DNA from: Virgibacillus_P tibetensis
Lineage (GTDB): Bacteria; Bacillota; Bacilli; Bacillales; Amphibacillaceae
DNA length: 14,653 nucleotides
Assembly (NCBI RefSeq): GCF_036026595.1
Contig: NZ_JARZFX010000029.1
Span: 1 to 14,653 of the forward strand
Direction of reading: 5' to 3'
The translations under genes and the position numbers were made by a program. Of this stretch, positions 6,594-14,503 are shown in pieces (position 1 is the first letter of the stretch; each line of letters opens with the position of its first letter). Under the pieces are notes generated by a model. It searched no databases and was not told where the DNA came from. It worked only from the letters and a program-made list of their open reading frames with translations.

Positions 6594-7466
6594 TTACAGT
6601 TGTTTTATCTCTTCCAATTCTTCTACTGTGAAACGATAGGTTTCATTACAGAAATGACAGTTAGCCTCTGCACCATGATCTTCTTCAATCATCTTTTGGA
6701 TTTCTTCTTTTCCCAATCCAATAATTGCATTCTCCACTCGCTCCTTCGAGCATTTACAGCGAAATGTCACTGGTAGCGTTTCGTGAAATTTAATCTCTTC
6801 TTCACTAAACATTCGCTGTAAGATTTCTTCCGGCGAATTTCCTTCTTGAATAAGGGTTGAAATTGCAGGAAAGGCTTGGATTTGTTCTTCTAAGCGACTA
6901 ATAATTTCCTCGTCAGCACCAGGCATTACTTGTACAATAAACCCACCCGCAGCAAGAACTGTATGGTCTGGATTAATTAAAACCCCAGCACCTACGGCAG
7001 AAGGTGTTTGTTCGGAAGTAGCAAAGTAGTATGTGAAATCCTCACTAATTTCCCCGGAAATAATAGGTACCTCTCCAGTAAAAAAGTCTTTTAAACCTAA
7101 ATCTTTAATTACACTGATACTGCCTTCTTTTCCTACTGCCCGAGCTACATCCAATTTCCCTTTTTCATTTAAATCAAAATCAACATGGGGGTTCATAACA
7201 TAGCCCCGCACCTCTCCTTTAGCATTTCCATCAGCTAGAATGGAACCTACTGGCCCATTTCCTTCAATCTTAACCGTAACAGAGTCATCCCCTTTAAGCA
7301 TTGCTCCCATCATGGTTATTATGGTTATTGTTCTTCCTAAAGCAGCAGAAGTGGTCGCCCATGTGTCATGACGTCTACGCGCTTCTTCTACGGTATCTGT
7401 TGAACTTATTGCATATGCACGAACTTTGCCATCATAAACTGTAGCTTTTACAAGATAATCTTTCAT
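6594..7466 (-). CDS. hslO: Redox-regulated chaperone Hsp33
   Basis: A cytoplasmic holdase that is switched on when oxidative stress breaks its zinc centre. The product is 290 residues (B. subtilis HslO about 291). The zinc ligands are visible at the C-terminus as CKC (Cys237, Cys239) and CHFC (Cys270, Cys273). The N-terminal core contains RAYAISST and the GAMLKGDDSVTVKIEGNGP region. The ATG at 7466 is chosen because AAGGAGAG lies about 6 bases upstream; a TTG at 7490 would overlap the coaX stop. It is 20 bases after coaX, suggesting one transcript. Confidence 0.97.
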   Translation of the reverse strand: MKDYLVKATVYDGKVRAYAISSTDTVEEARRRHDTWATTSAALGRTITIITMMGAMLKGDDSVTVKIEGNGPVGSILADGNAKGEVRGYVMNPHVDFDLNEKGKLDVARAVGKEGSISVIKDLGLKDFFTGEVPIISGEISEDFTYYFATSEQTPSAVGAGVLINPDHTVLAAGGFIVQVMPGADEEIISRLEEQIQAFPAISTLIQEGNSPEEILQRMFSEEEIKFHETLPVTFRCKCSKERVENAIIGLGKEEIQKMIEEDHGAEANCHFCNETYRFTVEELEEIKQL

Positions 7467-7486
7467 GGTGTACTCTCCTTCATTTT

Positions 7487-8251
7487 TCAATTCAATTGAT
7501 AAATTAAATACAGACCTTTCAAGGTGAGATGCTGGTCTACATAATTGATCGTTTTTGACTCTTTTGCAATTAATGAAGATAACCCACCTGTAGCAATAAC
7601 AGTTGCACTTACCTTCATTTGATCCTGCATACGCTTTACTATTCCATCTACTTGTCCTACGTATCCATAAAGAACCCCCGACTGCATTGCCTCAACAGTA
7701 GAAGTCCCAATAACGTTCTTTGGAGTTTCAATTTCAATTTTAGGAAGCTTAGAGGCTTTACTGTATAGTGCATCCATAGAGATATTAATCCCCGGAGAAA
7801 TGATTCCTCCTTCATATTCTTCCTGCTCATTTACATAACAGTACGTGGTCGCAGTACCAAAATCAATTAGTATAAGGGGTGCTCCATACTCTTTTATCGC
7901 ACCTACAGCATTTACGATACGATCCGCTCCAATTTCTTTTGGGTTAGGATATTTCATTTTCAAAAATGACTGGACTGTTTCTTTCCCTATAACTAAAGGC
8001 TCTAAATTGAAATAATCACGGCACATCTTTTCAAGGGCAAACATAATTGGAGGGACTACTGATGAAATTATAACTCCTTCAACAGCCGAAAAAGTGATAT
8101 CTTTATGGTCGAACAAAGATTTTATTAACATACCAAATTCGTCTTCGGTTTTATGTCGATCGGTCTTAATTCTCCATTCATACTTTAATTGATCTTTCTC
8201 AAAGACACCTAACACCGTATTTGTGTTTCCTACATCGAGAACAAATAACAT
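7487..8251 (-). CDS. coaX: Type III pantothenate kinase
   Basis: Phosphorylates pantothenate in the first step of coenzyme A synthesis; the type III form needs a monovalent cation and is not inhibited by CoA. The 254-residue product has the ASKHA-type motifs DVGNTN (6-11), GADR (108-111), DFGTATT (130-136) and GGIISPG (148-154). The ATG at 8251 gives MLFVLDVGNTN, the usual family start; a TTG at 8263 sits only one base after AGGAAGG. It heads a unit with hslO and yacD. Its likely promoter is the extended -10 at 8289-8297. Confidence 0.97.
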   Translation of the reverse strand: MLFVLDVGNTNTVLGVFEKDQLKYEWRIKTDRHKTEDEFGMLIKSLFDHKDITFSAVEGVIISSVVPPIMFALEKMCRDYFNLEPLVIGKETVQSFLKMKYPNPKEIGADRIVNAVGAIKEYGAPLILIDFGTATTYCYVNEQEEYEGGIISPGINISMDALYSKASKLPKIEIETPKNVIGTSTVEAMQSGVLYGYVGQVDGIVKRMQDQMKVSATVIATGGLSSLIAKESKTINYVDQHLTLKGLYLIYQLN

Positions 8252-8288
8252 TTCGCCAACCAAACCTTCCTGTCTTTTCTATTTTTTT

Positions 8289-8297
8289 AATATACCA
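8289..8297 (-). promoter_or_regulatory. Extended -10 promoter candidate for coaX
   Basis: The minus strand reads TGGTATATT (8297-8289), an extended -10 with 5 of 6 consensus bases. No convincing -35 is present, as is common for extended -10 promoters. Transcription from about 8282 would leave a leader of about 31 bases. Confidence 0.4.
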
Positions 8298-8321
8298 TAC
8301 TTTAGAATTTATTAGAAAGAA

Positions 8322-8402
8322 CAAAGGCGCAGGGCGCCCGTTTATCACCGTATGCGCTGCCCGCGCATCGCGGGTGGGTCGACGTTGCCGTGCAAAGCGG
8401 CA
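8322..8402. repeat. GC-rich hairpin patch between ftsH and coaX
   Basis: About 55 of 81 bases are G or C, far above the surrounding DNA. It holds three compact hairpins: GGCGC-AGG-GCGCC (8326-8338), CCCGCG-CAT-CGCGGG (8360-8374) and TGCCG-N7-CGGCA (8386-8402). A rival stem ATGCGC (8352-8357) with GCGCAT (8363-8368) excludes the second one. No ORF or known RNA is recognised. It looks like an inserted repeat or relic. From 8403 to 8512 I see only a 9-base direct repeat, AGATTCACT. Confidence 0.5.
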
Positions 8403-8512
8403 GAGTTAGTCAATCTTCCACTGGCGCAGGAGATTCACTCCAGAGTATAAGATTCACTTAGACTTTCCCTTCTTCAACTGTAGAGGAACGCTGCGTTAAC
8501 AGGTTGGTTCTA

Positions 8513-8554
8513 AGAAAATTAAAAGCAGCCACTTACTATTAATAGGTGGCTGCT
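8513..8554 (-). terminator. Rho-independent terminator after ftsH
   Basis: On the minus strand AGCAGCCAC (8554-8546) pairs with GTGGCTGCT (8532-8524), extended by further pairing in the loop, and TTTTAATTTT follows. It begins about 8 bases after the ftsH stop. Confidence 0.88.
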
Positions 8555-8561
8555 GCTTATG

Positions 8562-10592
8562 TTACTTCTTCTTATCCTCTTCATCTGAAGGAGGCGTGTT
8601 ATCTCTCATAATCGGATCATTAATGTGACTTTTTCTCTCTTCTACTTTGTTATCAGCTTCTTTTTTGGCTTTTTCGAAGGATTCAGGATCTGCATCCTCA
8701 TCTTTAGACTGGATGTTTACTTTCAAGTCCTCGTTTGGTTTAGTTTCTTCCACCTCAAGCTCCGGAGGAAGTACACCATCTTCAAATAATCCTTTAATCT
8801 GTTTGGCATCCAACGTTTCGATTTCTAGAAGTGTTTGCGCAACAAGCTCTAGCTTATCTTTATTTTCGGTAAGAATAGTTCTTGCCCGCTCATAACAAAT
8901 ATTAATAAGGTTTTGCATTTCTTTATCAATATCATGAGCAATTGCATCACTGTAATTTTGTTCGTTTCCAATATCTCTACCCAGGAAGACGTCTCCGCCG
9001 CTTCCACTGGTAAATTGAAGTGGACCGATTTTATCACTCATACCAAATTCGGTAATCATTTTACGTGCTATTCCTGTGGCACGCTGGAAGTCATTATGTG
9101 CTCCAGTACTTACTTCACCAAAGATAATTTCTTCAGCAACGCGACCACCTAATAGTCCGGTTATTTTATCAAGCAGTTCCGGCTTGGTCATAAAGTAACG
9201 ATCTTCTCGAGGAAGCATAACTGCATAACCGCCAGCTTGACCACGTGGTACAATCGTAACCTTGTGGACCATATCGGCATCGTCAAGCACCATACCGATA
9301 ATCGTATGCCCACTCTCATGGTATGCTACAATATTGCGTTCTTTCTTGGAAATAACCCTGCTTTTCTTAGCAGGCCCTGCAATTACACGATCAATTGCCT
9401 CATCGACATCTAACATAGTAATTTCAGTTCGATCATTTCTTGCTGTAACAAGAGCCGCCTCATTCAGCAGGTTTTCTAAGTCTGCACCAGAGAAACCTGG
9501 TGTACGCATTGCAATAATTTTCAGTTCCACAGATTCATCCAACGGTTTGTTTCTCGCATGGACTTGTAATACTTCCTCACGACCTTTAACATCTGGACGA
9601 TCCACTGTAATCTGACGGTCAAAACGTCCTGGTCGCAGTAATGCAGGGTCAAGAATGTCTGCACGGTTGGTTGCTGCGATCATGATAATTCCTTCATTCG
9701 CACCAAAACCATCCATCTCAACAAGTAGCTGGTTTAGTGTTTGTTCACGTTCATCATGACCTCCACCAAGACCTGCGCCACGTTGTCTACCAACAGCATC
9801 TATCTCATCTATAAATATGATACACGGAGCATTTTTCTTCGCATTTTCAAATAGATCACGTACACGAGAAGCACCAACACCTACAAACATCTCCACAAAG
9901 TCTGAACCACTAATTGAGAAGAATGGCGTGCCTGCTTCACCTGCAACAGCACGGGCAAGTAATGTTTTACCTGTCCCTGGAGGACCTACCAGAAGTACCC
10001 CTTTTGGAATACGTGCACCTACTGCTGTAAATTTGCGAGGATCCTTCAGAAATTCAACAACTTCAACAAGTTCTTGTTTTTCTTCATCTGCTCCTGCAAC
10101 ATCTGTAAAACGAACTTTTTTCTTTTCTTCTGTGTACATTTTTGCTTTACTTTTACCAAAGTTCATGACTCGGCCACCGCCGCCGCCACCTTGTGCTTGG
10201 CTAAGAATAAACAAGAAAAATAGTCCTATAATCAGAAACGGAATCATTGTCGTTAAGAACGTAACCCATCCGCTTGGTTGTTCCTCTTCTGCTACTTTAA
10301 GTACACTTTGTTCATTTGCTTGATCTGTTATTGACGCAATGATATCTGTGTTATCCGGTACTTGCGCAACGAATTGCTGACCTTTATCCGTCAACGTTCC
10401 TGTGTAGCGAATAATACCGTTTGCAGGCTGCATCGTCATTTCTTCGATTTCACCATTATTTAAAGCCTGAATAAATTGTTGTACATTAAATTGTTCTGCT
10501 TCTTCATTTTGTCCATTGAATACTCCTATAATGCCGACTACGACTAGAAATATGAGTACCCAAAAGAATACATTCCGAAATATCCGGTTCAT
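8562..10592 (-). CDS. ftsH: ATP-dependent zinc metalloprotease FtsH
   Basis: A hexameric membrane AAA+ protease that extracts and degrades membrane and short-lived cytoplasmic proteins. Residues 8-26 and about 110-131 are membrane segments flanking an extracytoplasmic domain, followed by a six-glycine linker (135-140). The AAA domain has Walker A GPPGTGKT (203-210), Walker B IIFIDEIDA (258-266) and the second region of homology (about 307-326). The protease zinc site is HESGH (His425, Glu426, His429), with Asp501 as the third ligand. At 676 residues it is about 40 longer than B. subtilis FtsH, mainly in an acidic and lysine-rich tail after about residue 610. GGAGGAGG precedes the ATG. It has its own promoter candidate and terminator. 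In Bacillus FtsH also supports sporulation. Confidence 0.98.
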   Translation of the reverse strand: MNRIFRNVFFWVLIFLVVVGIIGVFNGQNEEAEQFNVQQFIQALNNGEIEEMTMQPANGIIRYTGTLTDKGQQFVAQVPDNTDIIASITDQANEQSVLKVAEEEQPSGWVTFLTTMIPFLIIGLFFLFILSQAQGGGGGGRVMNFGKSKAKMYTEEKKKVRFTDVAGADEEKQELVEVVEFLKDPRKFTAVGARIPKGVLLVGPPGTGKTLLARAVAGEAGTPFFSISGSDFVEMFVGVGASRVRDLFENAKKNAPCIIFIDEIDAVGRQRGAGLGGGHDEREQTLNQLLVEMDGFGANEGIIMIAATNRADILDPALLRPGRFDRQITVDRPDVKGREEVLQVHARNKPLDESVELKIIAMRTPGFSGADLENLLNEAALVTARNDRTEITMLDVDEAIDRVIAGPAKKSRVISKKERNIVAYHESGHTIIGMVLDDADMVHKVTIVPRGQAGGYAVMLPREDRYFMTKPELLDKITGLLGGRVAEEIIFGEVSTGAHNDFQRATGIARKMITEFGMSDKIGPLQFTSGSGGDVFLGRDIGNEQNYSDAIAHDIDKEMQNLINICYERARTILTENKDKLELVAQTLLEIETLDAKQIKGLFEDGVLPPELEVEETKPNEDLKVNIQSKDEDADPESFEKAKKEADNKVEERKSHINDPIMRDNTPPSDEEDKKK

Positions 10593-10629
10593 TGCCTACC
10601 TCCTCCCAAGCGGGGAAAAACTATATAAC

Positions 10630-10659
10630 ATCGTACCATATGAAAAAGTTGGAATACAA
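10630..10659 (-). promoter_or_regulatory. Candidate promoter for ftsH
   Basis: The minus strand has TTGTAT (10659-10654), an 18-base spacer and TACGAT (10635-10630) with an extended TG. Matches are 3 and 4 of 6. It would give a leader of about 31 bases. No GC-rich terminator is seen between hprT and ftsH, so read-through from hprT is also likely. Confidence 0.4.
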
Positions 10660-10799
10660 CTAATTTAACTCTAAATCCATTATTTAATTTGTTCCTGTAA
10701 AACATGCTTATGATATCCATAAAAAATATTTTTTATTTTTAAGCGTAGAATGGGTTATTAAATTAATACTTTTATATCTGACTTCAAATCGCCCTGATT

Positions 10800-11345
10800 C
10801 TATTCTTCTCCGCCATAAATCTTTGGCTTTAACACACCAATATAAGGTAAATTGCGGTATTTCTCCTGGTAGTCCAATCCATACCCTACAACAAATTCAT
10901 TTGGGACTTCAAAGCCTATCAGGTCCGCTTTGATATCTGCTGTTCTTCCCGATGGTTTATCGAGCAGTGTTACAATTTTAATTGACTTGGCTTTGCGGTA
11001 TTTAAACAGGTCAACCAGATACCCCAGTGTTAGACCACTATCAATAATATCTTCAATTATTAACAGATCTCGTCCTTCCACTTGCGTATTAAGGTCTTTC
11101 ACAATCTTCACTTCACCTGATGAACGCATCTCATTGCCATAGCTTGAGACGTCCATAAAGTCCATTTCCAAATGAATCTCTGTGTAGCGCAGAACATCTG
11201 ACATAAAAGGCATTGCACCCTTTAGAACTCCGATCGCTAATGGGAACTTCCCACTGTATTCCTTAGTGAGCTGTTGCCCGAGCTCTCTGCACTTTCTTTC
11301 TATTTCCTCTTCTGATATTAAAACCTCTTTAATATCGTTATGCAT
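10800..11345 (-). CDS. hprT: Hypoxanthine-guanine phosphoribosyltransferase
   Basis: Salvages hypoxanthine and guanine to IMP and GMP using PRPP. The 181 residues match the family. The PRPP-binding loop IIEDIIDSGLTL is at 96-107, the LKGA loop at 41-44, and the purine-site segment FVVGYGLDY at 151-159 is followed by RNLPYIGVL. The ATG at 11345 has AGGAGGA about 6 bases ahead, and this ribosome site overlaps the tilS stop codon. With a gap of only 12 bases, tilS and hprT are surely one unit. In related Firmicutes HprT and TilS also act together at the ftsH promoter, which fits this order. Confidence 0.97.
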   Translation of the reverse strand: MHNDIKEVLISEEEIERKCRELGQQLTKEYSGKFPLAIGVLKGAMPFMSDVLRYTEIHLEMDFMDVSSYGNEMRSSGEVKIVKDLNTQVEGRDLLIIEDIIDSGLTLGYLVDLFKYRKAKSIKIVTLLDKPSGRTADIKADLIGFEVPNEFVVGYGLDYQEKYRNLPYIGVLKPKIYGGEE

Positions 11346-11357
11346 ATACTGTTCCTC

Positions 11358-12752
11358 CTACAAGCTGCCATTTTCATAGTGTACTCGGATGTAAGAAGCG
11401 TTTCTTCCCACTTCCTTTTCAGGTTGTCCTTTTTTTAGCCCGATAAGCCATAAAACTTCTCCATTGTTATCAATCAAAATTGGCCACTTATTTCTATCTT
11501 TTCGTGGCACCTTTGCATCGATAAAAATATCCTTGATCTTTTTACTTCCATCTAATCCTTTCCAACGCATTCTGTCTCCTCGTTGGCGTGTTCGAATATG
11601 TAATGGTAAAGCAACCTGTTCTATCTCACAAATGTAAGTCTGTTCATTTTGTTCAGAATAAACACTTACATAGTCAGCACGAACCATGGAGCCGTCTGGT
11701 AATTTAATTTCCCCGGGTATCTCCAGTGTTTTGTGATAAGAAGAATCGTGATGCTCAGCAAAATAGATAACCATTTTTTCATAAGACTTTTCCAACTTTA
11801 AATTGGATGGAAAGTCAATTTGAACATTGCTTTTATCACTTTTTAACAATGCGAAAAAATCCTGCTCATGTATATAGGATAAACTTCCAGGCAAATCATC
11901 ATACAGATAGTTTAATATTAGATGAAAGGCACGCCTTTGTAAAGCATATGAATGTGTTTTAAATAGACTGATTTCAAATGATGCTTGCTTACTTTCAGCA
12001 TGAAAGACCACCGTACGATCAACAAGCTTGGATGCTTCTTGCCGGAGATAACTTTCGTCTTCCTGAAGTGTTTCACTTAAGTATTGTACTGTATTATGTA
12101 TATTGCTGTTTTTCTCTTTTATTAATGGAAGTAAGTACTTCCTAAAATAATTTCTGGTGTATTCTGTTTCATGATTTGTTGGATCTATTCTTGGTGCTAT
12201 ACGGTTCTCCAAGCAATAAGTAAGGATTTGCTCTTTAGATACACATAGTAAGGGACGGATAATGTGGCCTGCTGCGAAGTTACGTTTAACTGGGATTCCA
12301 GAAAAGGCACTTGAATCGGCCGTTCTCACAAGACTCATCAGCATAGTCTCTACTTGATCATCTCCATGGTGTCCCAATGCTAAGTATGCTGCATCATGAT
12401 ATTTCATTTGCTGTTCAAAAAATTGATAGCGAAGTTCTCTTGCTGCAAGTTGTGTACCTAGATGCTTTTCTATTTTGTACGAGGGAACATCCACAGAGGT
12501 TCCAATGAATGTAATGTTCCATTGATCACATATATGCCTTACATAGTCCATATCTGCCTTCGACTCATCTCCTCTTAGCTGATGGTCAACCGAAATTGCA
12601 ATCAATTGTAAGTTCCACTCTTCTCTAATAGAATGTAAAAAATGGAGTAAAGCCATCGAGTCGGGACCACCAGAGACACCTACTAATACAGTTGTATCTT
12701 CCATCAGCAGTCCATGTTTTTTAATAAACGTAGTTATGGTTTTATTGATCAT
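11358..12752 (-). CDS. tilS: tRNA(Ile)-lysidine synthetase
   Basis: Modifies C34 of the CAU-anticodon isoleucine tRNA to lysidine so that it reads AUA; essential in most bacteria. The product is 464 residues. The N-type ATP-pyrophosphatase PP-loop SGGPDS is at 27-32, with HHGDDQVETMLMSLVR further on in the catalytic domain. The C-terminal domain starts near 380 and includes the RTRQRGDRM and GSKKIKDIFIDAKVPR segments. The ATG at 12752 gives MINKTITTF, matching the family's start, although its ribosome site is weak; a TTG at 12770 is the alternative. It is 56 bases after yabT. It needs vegetative transcription, yet no strong sigma-A promoter is seen there; a lone TATGAT at 12798-12793 is the best hint. 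Confidence 0.97.
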   Translation of the reverse strand: MINKTITTFIKKHGLLMEDTTVLVGVSGGPDSMALLHFLHSIREEWNLQLIAISVDHQLRGDESKADMDYVRHICDQWNITFIGTSVDVPSYKIEKHLGTQLAARELRYQFFEQQMKYHDAAYLALGHHGDDQVETMLMSLVRTADSSAFSGIPVKRNFAAGHIIRPLLCVSKEQILTYCLENRIAPRIDPTNHETEYTRNYFRKYLLPLIKEKNSNIHNTVQYLSETLQEDESYLRQEASKLVDRTVVFHAESKQASFEISLFKTHSYALQRRAFHLILNYLYDDLPGSLSYIHEQDFFALLKSDKSNVQIDFPSNLKLEKSYEKMVIYFAEHHDSSYHKTLEIPGEIKLPDGSMVRADYVSVYSEQNEQTYICEIEQVALPLHIRTRQRGDRMRWKGLDGSKKIKDIFIDAKVPRKDRNKWPILIDNNGEVLWLIGLKKGQPEKEVGRNASYIRVHYENGSL

Positions 12753-12808
12753 GTTTCCATTCAACCCCAAGTTAGCAATCTATCTTTACCCTATCATACC
12801 TTTTTCCA

Positions 12809-13741
12809 CTATAAAAGTAGAGAAAAAAGGTAATACCCTGCAGCTATAATTGTAATCCCACCTGCTTCTATAAAAAAAGCGATGTTCGTTTCTTTTTTTC
12901 GCTTTAACCTTGATCGTTTCTTTTTTTGAAGCCGATAGAGTATATCCGTAATTTCCCGTTTCATCTCAGCACTGGTTTGGTATTTTCCTACTATTGCTTT
13001 CTTAAGTGGAATGCTATATGGATGTAATATCTTTACATCATTTATTTTTTTAAAAATTACTTTTTCAGGAGGGGCACCTCTTTCAAAATGATTCGGATAA
13101 TAAACATTTAAAAAGACCATAACAAATGCAAACAAATCATAGCTCGGTTCGGCACGCCTTGATCCTAGCCCCCAATAGCCTCTATCATAAAACTCGGTAT
13201 ATTCCTTAATTGCTCTTCCTATTTGAGTGGTTCCGCCTACATCAACCCAACGTACTCTGGGAGGTGAATTCAGAATGAGGAGATTTTCAGTCTTTAAATC
13301 ACCGAAGACCCAGCCAGACTGATGCAATCGTTCAAGATCCTCCAATAATTGAAGCATGAAGACACCTACCCACTCTCTTCCATGACTCTTGAGAAAGGAT
13401 GCCATCGACTCGCCCCGTAAATACTCCATTACATAAAAGGCATAGGTTACACCGGATGGCGAAGTCCAATCATCTACATCTATTAAATAAGGTCCAAGAC
13501 GATTTCCTTGGACCTTTCCGAGCGACTTTAACACATTGACTTCAACCGTCATTGATGTACTTTTATCACTAATTTTCAGTGCTGCAGGTTTGCCATTTGT
13601 TTCACACAGGTAAACAGTTCCAATCGCCCCGGATCCGAGTTTCTCTTTTATGAGATAACTCTTTTTATGCCATTTTCCCTTTAATTGCATTCCAGGCCTT
13701 ACCTCAATGCCATGCTTCTTCCATTCCTGGTTCATCTTCAT
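12809..13741 (-). CDS. yabT: Membrane Ser/Thr protein kinase of the YabT type
   Basis: A Hanks-type kinase of 310 residues. The glycine loop is LGSGAIG (35-41), the ATP lysine Lys56 in AALKIS, and the alpha-C glutamate probably Glu67. The catalytic loop is FGDLKTEN, with Asp148, Lys150 and Asn153, lacking the usual His-Arg. The metal motif is DVG (167-169) instead of DFG. A very basic strip (KKKRSRLKRKK, 273-283) precedes one C-terminal membrane segment (about 287-309). B. subtilis YabT has the same plan, is stimulated by DNA and phosphorylates RecA in sporulating cells. At 310 against about 338 residues the linker here is shorter. AAGGAG lies 8 bases before the ATG. The first 38 bases overlap yabS in another frame. 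Confidence 0.93.
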   Translation of the reverse strand: MKMNQEWKKHGIEVRPGMQLKGKWHKKSYLIKEKLGSGAIGTVYLCETNGKPAALKISDKSTSMTVEVNVLKSLGKVQGNRLGPYLIDVDDWTSPSGVTYAFYVMEYLRGESMASFLKSHGREWVGVFMLQLLEDLERLHQSGWVFGDLKTENLLILNSPPRVRWVDVGGTTQIGRAIKEYTEFYDRGYWGLGSRRAEPSYDLFAFVMVFLNVYYPNHFERGAPPEKVIFKKINDVKILHPYSIPLKKAIVGKYQTSAEMKREITDILYRLQKKKRSRLKRKKETNIAFFIEAGGITIIAAGYYLFSLLL

Positions 13742-14444
13742 CTCTAAAGCTCCTTAGTAAGCTCTTCTTACCAAATTGATACATTGCCTCTCGAATAGCC
13801 GGTCCTGTTGGAGTAATTCCACCACTGGTAAGCTTTGGAAAAATAGTGGATACAGCATCCAGTTTAGGTGACCAATCAAATACTTTTTGAATATCCTTTC
13901 GTTTTCCTGGAAAACTGAAGATACAAAAACGATTACGGCCTATTCTCGCATTTAAGCTTATGGAAAGATCTATTAGTGCCTCTTTAACTGTAGGGAGTTT
14001 ATCATGCATACTTGCGCTCGTATCAACCAAAACAAGCACCTCAAGATCACAAGTTTCCCCCATGTCTTCTACAACTTCCATGATTTCTCCCCGTTTTTCC
14101 GGTTCAAGGTCCTCCAACGATTGATTTGATCCTAATATTTGCTTCAATTCTTTATTAACAAAACCCTGCAATGTTTGTGTCATTGCTTGTTTCGTTACCA
14201 TTTGAACAGTTTGAGATAAAGCCTGTTTATACACTAATTGACTAACACCACCCCCAGACAGAGCTACATCTTCTACTTCCTGCAACCCTTCTGGCTGTTC
14301 TGTTTGATCATCATCTAATATTCCAATTACATTTACGGTTATCCCTTGCTGATAAGCTAAAGCAGCTGTTGCAGCAGGATCCTCACCTTTATTCGAACAC
14401 CCATCCGTTATCAGCAAGATCTGCTTCAATGTTCCTTTTCTCAC
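13704..14444 (-). CDS. yabS: VWA-domain protein of the YabS family
   Basis: A 246-residue cytoplasmic protein with no signal or membrane segment. A von Willebrand A fold is indicated by the metal-site motif DTSAS (141-145) and a later threonine in GGITPTGP (208-215). The N-terminal part has a strand-loop ITDGCSNKGED (12-22) resembling another VWA element. The function of YabS is not established; the partner gene yabT and a sigma-F-type promoter point to the forespore. The GTG at 14444 is chosen: TGGGAGGT lies 8 bases ahead and VRKGTLKQ matches the start of B. subtilis YabS. A TTG at 14450 is too close. In B. subtilis spoIIE lies just upstream; here a structured repeat does. Confidence 0.92.
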   Translation of the reverse strand: MRKGTLKQILLITDGCSNKGEDPAATAALAYQQGITVNVIGILDDDQTEQPEGLQEVEDVALSGGGVSQLVYKQALSQTVQMVTKQAMTQTLQGFVNKELKQILGSNQSLEDLEPEKRGEIMEVVEDMGETCDLEVLVLVDTSASMHDKLPTVKEALIDLSISLNARIGRNRFCIFSFPGKRKDIQKVFDWSPKLDAVSTIFPKLTSGGITPTGPAIREAMYQFGKKSLLRSFRDEDEPGMEEAWH

Positions 14445-14473
14445 GCCCAATTACCTCCCAACTATTTCCCCAA

Positions 14474-14503
14474 CATTATCGCCAAAAATAAAAAAAAGTA
14501 TAC
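14474..14503 (-). promoter_or_regulatory. Sigma-F-type promoter for yabS-yabT
   Basis: The minus strand has GTATA (14503-14499), a 15-base T-rich spacer and GGCGATAATG (14483-14474). This fits the published sigma-F consensus as I recall it (GYATA, then GGNNANAHTR) at every fixed position. A start near 14467 leaves about 23 bases before the GTG. YabT of B. subtilis is a sporulation kinase, which agrees. A sigma-G promoter would need a different -10. Confidence 0.7.

Noticed and set aside
8221..8409. 62-codon plus-strand frame running into the GC-rich patch
   Set aside because: It starts inside coaX on the opposite strand, crosses the coaX promoter and ends in hairpin DNA; no start signal or recognisable protein.
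8431..8458. Direct repeat AGATTCACT twice, 19 bases apart
   Set aside because: Only 9 bases and two copies, with no third copy or associated gene; not enough to call a repeat array.
9817..10323. 168-codon plus-strand open frame opposite ftsH
   Set aside because: Antisense to the most conserved part of ftsH; low-complexity proline and serine content and no ribosome site indicate a shadow frame.
10721..10734. AAAAAATATTTTTT palindrome downstream of hprT
   Set aside because: A pure A/T palindrome without GC stem; not a convincing terminator and expected by chance in this composition.
12797..12832. Inverted repeat TACCTTTTTCC / GAAAAAAGGTA at the end of yabT
   Set aside because: The stem is almost all A-T, overlaps the yabT stop and has no T run after it, so a terminator call is not supported. 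It may be chance in A/T-rich DNA.
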